Made by a program: the position numbers and the translations under genes
Notes under the pieces: generated by a model
What the model was told of the DNA's origin: nothing
The model's database searches: none
What the model saw: only the letters and a program-made list of their open reading frames with translations
Assembly: GCF_000278235.1 (NCBI RefSeq)
Contig: NZ_JH725038.1
Coordinates: forward strand, 290,707 to 354,706
Direction: 5' to 3'
Length of the DNA: 64,000 nt
Source: Bartonella vinsonii subsp. arupensis OK-94-513
GTDB lineage: Bacteria; Pseudomonadota; Alphaproteobacteria; Rhizobiales; Rhizobiaceae
Shown here: in pieces, positions 58,907 to 64,000 of the stretch
How positions within the stretch are numbered: the first letter of the stretch is position 1
Layout: each line of letters opens with the position of its first letter

Positions 58907-61258
58907 TTATTTTCCAATATCTGCAATTGTGCGCAATGAAAGAGAGAAACTAAAGTTTTGCAAAGGTGTTTTTTTTCCTGGATCATTTACCTGCTGATAA
59001 CCGAATGTTAGCCCGAAACATTCATCTGTATAATTTAAACTGATTCCGCGCTTTACGAATCTACCAGATACTAAGTCATAACCGGCATTGCTGTTGATAG
59101 ACCAATAGTTAGCCAGCTTAAGACCAGTTTGAAAAAAAATCTCTTGGCGCTCTTGTGGATATTCATAGTCTGGTTGGTTTGCAATATAAACATATTGTAT
59201 AGCCGCTCCAAAATTTTGCCATTTTTGTGATGCTTCAATTTCACTACGGTGAATTTTCCCTGTTTTTTTATCAAAACGCCCACGGGCTTCTAAAGAAAAA
59301 CCACTTTTATGGTTTGCACCAAGCATTGCTACATAGTCTGAACGTGTTGCTTCGAGGCTAGAATGAATGCCTACATTAACAAAATCCCTTTCTGCAAAAG
59401 AATTTTTCCCTGTAAGATGAAAGGATTGTCCAAAAAGACCATAAAGAGACCAATTATTATTAAAACTTCCAGAATATCTTAAGCCTATATTGGCTCTTGT
59501 TCCACCTTCTACACGGTCATAACCAGAGAATTTATTACGTTGAAAGAGGGTGGTTGCATCAAAGATGAAACTCTGTGCATCTTCATTGGGGAGTTGTCCT
59601 ATATATTGTTCATTATTGCGTACAAAAATTTGTGCGGTTGGTTCTATAATATGTGTAGAATTTCCTAACTTCATGAGGAGGGGGTAGCGTAATTCTAACC
59701 CAGCTGTTGCCATGCCACGAAATGCTGAGTTACGAAGAGTTAATGAGGAGCTATCTATTATAGGAGAAGTATCGTTTTCGTGCGCATTTGCTGTAATGAT
59801 ATCAGCCCGTAAAGAGAGAAGAGGGGTTAGGATGAGCCCATTACGCGTTTTGAAGCGTTTTTTCCATTCGAGTTCATTTGTTAAACGAAAACTATTTCCC
59901 GCCATACCAGAAAGCCTAGAAGTGTTGAGAGGATTTCCGTTCCAGTCGGTAGATCTGAAGTCAGAATACCGGCGATAAATCGATTGCATATTACTGTGAA
60001 AGGTAAGCATTCCAGTATAAATTGATTCATTTGTTGTGAAAGAATAATCAATGCGGGGGAGAACCCATGCTTGCCGAGAGTGGCGCTCATGATCGGCATC
60101 ATTTAAGAGCAAATCTTGAACGTTGAAATGGTAAAAACGCATATCAAAGTGGTTTTTTCCTGCAAGACCATTCAAATAAAGCTGAGAAAGTTGTGTAGGA
60201 TTGTTATAGTTTTCAAGTTTATAGGCACGACTAAAGTGCCGATCAGACTGTGCGAGAATGTCCCATCCATAGGTCCAGTGTGAATTAATACGAAAATCAC
60301 CCTTTGTTGCTAGCATATAACGGTTTTTACGATGTGCATCAATTGTATCATTGTCAAAGCTATGTGGTTTCATTTGGTATATATGAGCAAAGCGAATGTT
60401 ATAATTGCCTGTTTTAAAACGTTGACGCCATTCACCTTCGGTTAAAAGCCCTTGTTGCGTATAGATAGTAGCAGAAAGTGTAAAATCATAATGGCGGGCA
60501 AGATTCCAGAAGTAAGAATTTTTTATACCCATGCCGAGATAATCGCTATAAAAAAAATGAGGTGCAAGCAGACCGCTAGCACGTTTCACGGTTGGATCAT
60601 GGAGTTCAAAAGTTGGAAACTGTAGAATCGGTACACCAAAAACTTCAAAACGACTTTTTTCAAATCGAATTTTTTTGGTACGATTATTCCATATAATCTT
60701 TCTTGCTTTAATCTTCCACAGCACTTCTCTATCTGGTTTGTAAGAGCAAGGTTCACAGGCTGTGTAGGAGGCATTATTGAAAGTTGTTATTTGATTGTTG
60801 TTTCGTGTAGCACTTTCTGCTGCAAAATGGACATTGTTGGCTGTATCAATACGTAATGCATTTACGAATCCTTCGCCGAAATCTTTAGTCATATCAATTT
60901 GATTAGAATAAATTTTATTCCCATCTTTTTGAACAATTTCAACATTTCCTTGCGCTATAATCCGTCCTGTTTTTTGATTATAGGTGACTTTTTGGGCAAC
61001 AACTTTATTGCCATCATATTCGATTCGAACATTACCTTGTGCAGAGACAGTATTGTCATCACGATTGTAAATAAGTTCTTCGGCGGAGAGTGAAAGAGGA
61101 CGTTCAGGATTTGAGATACGATTTTGAGCAAGAGAAGTAAGGTTTTTAGTGTATGCAAAATAGCATAAGGATAGAGTCAAAACAAAGGCAAGAACGCTTT
61201 TAAAGGCAAGTGCACTTAATTTTGTTAAAATTACTCTCTTACTTATTAATACTTTCAC
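58907..61258 (-). CDS. lptD: LPS-assembly protein LptD
   Basis: Outer-membrane translocon that inserts LPS in the outer leaflet. After a signal anchor (about residues 15-37) comes the periplasmic OstA domain (LSAEELIYNRDDNTVSAQGN), then a large beta barrel (residues about 200-783). Two cysteines in the ACEPCSYKPD segment and one near the C-terminus (DECFGLTFGY) could form the disulfides known in LptD. The start codon is GTG and directly abuts the lptG stop. The length is 783 residues. Confidence 0.93.
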   Translation of the reverse strand: MKVLISKRVILTKLSALAFKSVLAFVLTLSLCYFAYTKNLTSLAQNRISNPERPLSLSAEELIYNRDDNTVSAQGNVRIEYDGNKVVAQKVTYNQKTGRIIAQGNVEIVQKDGNKIYSNQIDMTKDFGEGFVNALRIDTANNVHFAAESATRNNNQITTFNNASYTACEPCSYKPDREVLWKIKARKIIWNNRTKKIRFEKSRFEVFGVPILQFPTFELHDPTVKRASGLLAPHFFYSDYLGMGIKNSYFWNLARHYDFTLSATIYTQQGLLTEGEWRQRFKTGNYNIRFAHIYQMKPHSFDNDTIDAHRKNRYMLATKGDFRINSHWTYGWDILAQSDRHFSRAYKLENYNNPTQLSQLYLNGLAGKNHFDMRFYHFNVQDLLLNDADHERHSRQAWVLPRIDYSFTTNESIYTGMLTFHSNMQSIYRRYSDFRSTDWNGNPLNTSRLSGMAGNSFRLTNELEWKKRFKTRNGLILTPLLSLRADIITANAHENDTSPIIDSSSLTLRNSAFRGMATAGLELRYPLLMKLGNSTHIIEPTAQIFVRNNEQYIGQLPNEDAQSFIFDATTLFQRNKFSGYDRVEGGTRANIGLRYSGSFNNNWSLYGLFGQSFHLTGKNSFAERDFVNVGIHSSLEATRSDYVAMLGANHKSGFSLEARGRFDKKTGKIHRSEIEASQKWQNFGAAIQYVYIANQPDYEYPQERQEIFFQTGLKLANYWSINSNAGYDLVSGRFVKRGISLNYTDECFGLTFGYQQVNDPGKKTPLQNFSFSLSLRTIADIGK

Positions 61259-62350
61259 TTAGCCATCCTCTTTATGAAGAAGAAAAGAGATTCCCAAAAA
61301 CAATGCAATAACAACTGGTGTCCAAGCTGCAATAATTGGGGGAATATATCCAGCATTACCAAAAGCCTGAACGAGTACAGAAATAACATAAAGCATGAAT
61401 CCGGCTATTACGCCACCAAGAATCAACGTTCCAGATTGTCCAAAGCGGGTGAAGTTTAAAGATACAGTTGCTGCAATGAGAGTCATTGCCACAAGCAGTG
61501 CAGGCAATGCAATCAAAGATTGTAAATACATATCAAAATTATTGGCAGAATAGCCAAATGAGCGTGCAATCATAATTTTTTTTGGCAATTGGTAAAATGG
61601 GATAGTCGCGGGATTTACTAAACGTTCAGTTAAAAATTCGGGTTTTAGGTTGGTTTTTATTTGTAACGTAGTAAATTTTTCAGGAGGATGCCCTATTTTA
61701 TAGATCGTTCCCATTGTTAACAGCCAAGCACCGTTTATCAATGTTGCCTTTTTAGTGTTAATCCAATTTTTGATTGTTGCATTATCGTTGTATTGTACAA
61801 AGGTTGCTTCAATAAGAGAAAGCCCTTGATCAGTGATAGATTTAGCACCAATGGTTGTTTTTCCTGAGTTTGTGTGTTGTGTAAACCATGGGATAGGTGT
61901 GTTATGAAGAGATGTGAGTACATTATTACTACGCCACTCAGTCATCATTTTTTCTGCTTGAGAAAATCCCCATGCTGCAAGTGGATTAATAAGCAGAATT
62001 GAAAATAATCCAAACAGAAAAGCTCCCAAGCAAGCAGGCATGAGAAATTGCCATGCAGAAACGCCAATTGAACGAGTTACTACAAGCTCAAGTTTTCTAT
62101 TAAGGGAGATTAGCATCACCATTGCAGAAAAGAGTGCAATAAAGGGGATGAGTTGTTGCACAATAAAAGGGATGCGTAAAGCAGAGATAAGAAATGCATC
62201 TTTTGCTGTATAATGGGGTAGGTGAGATAGTCGACCAGAGTTTTCTGTAAAATCAATTAAAAAAGCAAGTATAAAAATACTCACAAAAAAATAAAAGGTT
62301 GTTTTGAAATAGCGTATAAAAAAATATCGCCCAAGCGTCCAGCCAATCAT
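61259..62350 (-). CDS. lptG: LPS export ABC transporter permease LptG
   Basis: One of the two membrane subunits of the LptB2FG extractor. About six hydrophobic segments (three at each end) surround a periplasmic beta-jellyroll domain (roughly residues 125-260). The family start GRYFFIRYFKTTFYFF and the C-terminal GVIAGFMLYVISVLVQAFG are recognisable. The length of 363 residues is typical. It overlaps lptF by four bases. The ATPase LptB is not in this window. Confidence 0.92.
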   Translation of the reverse strand: MIGWTLGRYFFIRYFKTTFYFFVSIFILAFLIDFTENSGRLSHLPHYTAKDAFLISALRIPFIVQQLIPFIALFSAMVMLISLNRKLELVVTRSIGVSAWQFLMPACLGAFLFGLFSILLINPLAAWGFSQAEKMMTEWRSNNVLTSLHNTPIPWFTQHTNSGKTTIGAKSITDQGLSLIEATFVQYNDNATIKNWINTKKATLINGAWLLTMGTIYKIGHPPEKFTTLQIKTNLKPEFLTERLVNPATIPFYQLPKKIMIARSFGYSANNFDMYLQSLIALPALLVAMTLIAATVSLNFTRFGQSGTLILGGVIAGFMLYVISVLVQAFGNAGYIPPIIAAWTPVVIALFLGISFLLHKEDG

Positions 62351-63537
62351 GATGTTTTATCCGAGGGATATCGAGATTTTCGATGTTTAAATTTGTTTAT
62401 CAATTTTTGAAAAGCATTTTGAATAACCTCGTTAAGTTGTGTGGGGATACCTATTTTATGATTTGTTAAAAGCATGAAAAAGATAAGCGCACTCACTCCT
62501 ATGGGTGTAATATAAAGCAAAGGAACATATGCAAGATCACTTTTTGCTTTTTCGGCAAAAAAATATCCTATCCAATACACTAATAAAGAAATGCTAATCG
62601 CAGAGAAGTTTGCAGAGTTACGTGCTTGTCGATATGAGCGTGTATCTCCTGCTGCTGCTAATGCAATGAGTGAGAAAACAATTGGATAGAGCCATTCTGT
62701 GAGTCTGCGATGAAACTCAGCTTTATAGTGGAGAGGTTTTCGTTGATAGTAAGGATCTTTCTGGTCAGGATTTAGTAAATAAGAAAGAGGACGATCTTTG
62801 GGGTAAAGTGTGGGGGCTTTATCGTTGGGGATGAATTCACTCAAGTTAAAGGTATACGAGCTGAATTGAACGATTGAAACGCTATTATTTTGATGATTGA
62901 TCCTTTCTATTTCACCATTATTGAGAACTAAAAAATGGCCGTTTTTATTGCTTACAATTGATGCATTTGTGGCATAATAAAAAAGATCGGTTTTAGGATC
63001 ACGTTGGTCGGCAATGAAAAGATGCTCAAGCGTTCCGTTTGGATTTCGTTCACCAATTTCTATGTAAAGGTTATTGGCAAGTTTTTGGAAACTGCCTTCA
63101 CTAATGAAAAGATTAATAAGATCAAAATGGGCATTTGCGAGCATTTGTCGCATATTAAGTCGAGCTTGAGGAACAACAAAATTGGCTATAGAAAAGGAAG
63201 CACATGATGCAACAATTGCGAGAAGGAGAATGGGTTTCCAGACAGTATTTTTGGGGAAACCGGAGGCATTGATGATCGCGAGCTCTGAGTCTTGATTCAT
63301 TGCTGAAAGGGTACTTGTAATTGCAATAACTAATGCAAAAGGAATGACAAGAAAAATAACCGAAGGGACCAATGAGAGTGAAAACTGCAAGAATGTGAGG
63401 AGTGTTTGTTTACTTGTGGTAAGAAAGTTTATCCGTGCAAGAATCTGTACTGTCCAACTGATACTGACTGCTGCAATCATGACAGCACTAAATAGGATAA
63501 AAACACGCTTCAGGATATATAACTCAATAATACGCAT
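62347..63537 (-). CDS. lptF: LPS export ABC transporter permease LptF
   Basis: Second membrane subunit of the LPS extractor, with the same topology as LptG. MRIIELYILKRVFILFSAVM is the family start, and FPKNTVWKPILLLA and EFHRRLTEWLYPIVFSLIAL are typical cytoplasmic-side segments. I chose the ATG at 63537; a longer frame to 63612 adds 25 residues unlike the family. The protein has 396 residues. It is the first gene of the minus-strand LPS operon, so the operon promoter should lie between 63538 and 63952. Confidence 0.92.
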   Translation of the reverse strand: MRIIELYILKRVFILFSAVMIAAVSISWTVQILARINFLTTSKQTLLTFLQFSLSLVPSVIFLVIPFALVIAITSTLSAMNQDSELAIINASGFPKNTVWKPILLLAIVASCASFSIANFVVPQARLNMRQMLANAHFDLINLFISEGSFQKLANNLYIEIGERNPNGTLEHLFIADQRDPKTDLFYYATNASIVSNKNGHFLVLNNGEIERINHQNNSVSIVQFSSYTFNLSEFIPNDKAPTLYPKDRPLSYLLNPDQKDPYYQRKPLHYKAEFHRRLTEWLYPIVFSLIALAAAGDTRSYRQARNSANFSAISISLLVYWIGYFFAEKAKSDLAYVPLLYITPIGVSALIFFMLLTNHKIGIPTQLNEVIQNAFQKLINKFKHRKSRYPSDKTS

Positions 63538-63952
63538 AAATTGAATAACATCCTCAGTCTTTAACGAAAGAGTAGATATTGTACACTGTCCTTGGATGAA
63601 AAATATAACCAAATTAAAAAATATTCTTATATATCGCGCATTTTTACAAAATAAAGAACATGAGGTCGTTAGCTAACTTCAATCCATTCTGCTATACATT
63701 ATATTCTATTTTCAACGATAGTCCATAGAGAAGCGAGAAAACGAACTCAAATATTTTTTATAAACTTAGGAAATGATGATAGGTCTTTGTTCTTTCTATA
63801 ATACAATTAAAAAAATAATACGCACAATCAAAACAAGAGGAAACGTTATATTTTTAACTATTTCTTTTTATACCGGAGATGATAGAAGCTTCTTCAAAAA
63901 TCGTTGACTTTATTTATAAAATGCTATCGCTTTTAAGAGTGATGAGGGATCA
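63538..63952. other. Divergent spacer between lptF and holC
   Basis: A 415-base AT-rich spacer. A 44-codon frame (63773-63907, MMIGLCSFYNTIKKIIRTIK...) has a poorly spaced AGGA and is probably chance. TTGACT at about 63904 could be a -35 for holC, without a convincing -10. There is no sign of pepA, the gene usually found here in relatives. Confidence 0.4.
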
Positions 63953-64000
63953 ATGGATATTCTGTTTTATCATTTGACGCAGTCAACGCTAGGAGATATT
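63953..64000 (+). CDS. holC: DNA polymerase III chi subunit HolC (5' end only)
   Basis: The window ends after 16 codons (MDILFYHLTQSTLGDI). The segment LFYHLTQS is the family N-terminus, and GAGGG lies six bases before the ATG. The chi subunit links the clamp loader to SSB. Its location next to lptF on the opposite strand is as in related genomes apart from the missing pepA. Confidence 0.75.
   Translation, partial: MDILFYHLTQSTLGDI

Noticed and set aside
63773-63907. 44-codon frame upstream of holC as a gene
   Set aside because: The ribosome site is only about two bases from the ATG, and the composition is what random AT-rich sequence gives.

Overview
The window looks like a chromosomal segment of a Bartonella species (Alphaproteobacteria, Hyphomicrobiales). 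Three things support this: the overall AT-richness with long, decayed-looking gaps between genes; a gene order that is rhizobial in most blocks; and a complete haem uptake locus (hutA, hemS, hmuTUV, with tonB divergent), which is typical of this blood-dwelling genus. I identify the genus from gene content and arrangement only and do not name a species. I see no rRNA, tRNA, CRISPR array or insertion sequence.

Layout. (1) 92-5204, minus strand: thiamine operon thiC-thiO-thiS-thiG-thiE-thiD, tightly overlapped, with no recognisable TPP riboswitch in front of thiC. (2) 5205-8332: a largely non-coding, decayed stretch with an orphan terminator hairpin, a small UGA-interrupted reading frame and one intact phage tail-collar gene that has its own terminator. 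(3) 8333-15650: haem acquisition, with the outer-membrane receptor (hutA), cytoplasmic haem handling (hemS), ABC importer (hmuTUV) and energiser (tonB) reading away from hutA. (4) 15758-30144: slt on the minus strand, then mostly plus-strand housekeeping: dapA, smpB, rpoZ, rsh, pyrE, a DUF2062 gene, acpS, lepB, rnc, era, recO, panC and panB, with a minus-strand uracil-DNA glycosylase between. (5) 30562-34022: an HD hydrolase, ygfZ, a class I dihydroorotase and a small secreted protein. (6) 34497-40385: cysS, a DUF421 membrane protein, an Atm1-like ABC exporter, psd and pssA. (7) 40468-49419, minus strand: an SDR gene, purF, cvpA, radA, dnaB, rplI, a DUF2232 gene, rpsR and rpsF. (8) 49775-55951, plus strand: a PAP2 phosphatase, then fabD-fabG-acpP-fabF-mltG-gmk. 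(9) 55995-63537, minus strand: the envelope cluster lptF-lptG-lptD-surA-pdxA-rsmA. The first 16 codons of holC close the window.

The genes form coherent working sets: thiamine synthesis; haem import and intracellular haem use; stringent response with transcription and RNA processing; pantothenate synthesis with acyl-carrier-protein activation and fatty-acid synthesis; phosphatidylethanolamine synthesis; and LPS export. Relative to the arrangement I expect from rhizobial relatives, three genes seem to be missing from their usual slots: alr (between radA and dnaB), yicC (between mltG and gmk) and pepA (between lptF and holC). That fits genome reduction.

I found no clearly novel multi-gene system. 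The best leads are a structured, unusually GC-rich leader in front of rpsF, a 15-codon reading frame running into a perfect hairpin ahead of dapA, several small reading frames in large gaps (ahead of rpoZ and cysS, and a UGA-split one near 6.0 kb), orphan terminators, and long homopolymer tracts inside the essential genes fabD (G9) and gmk (A11).
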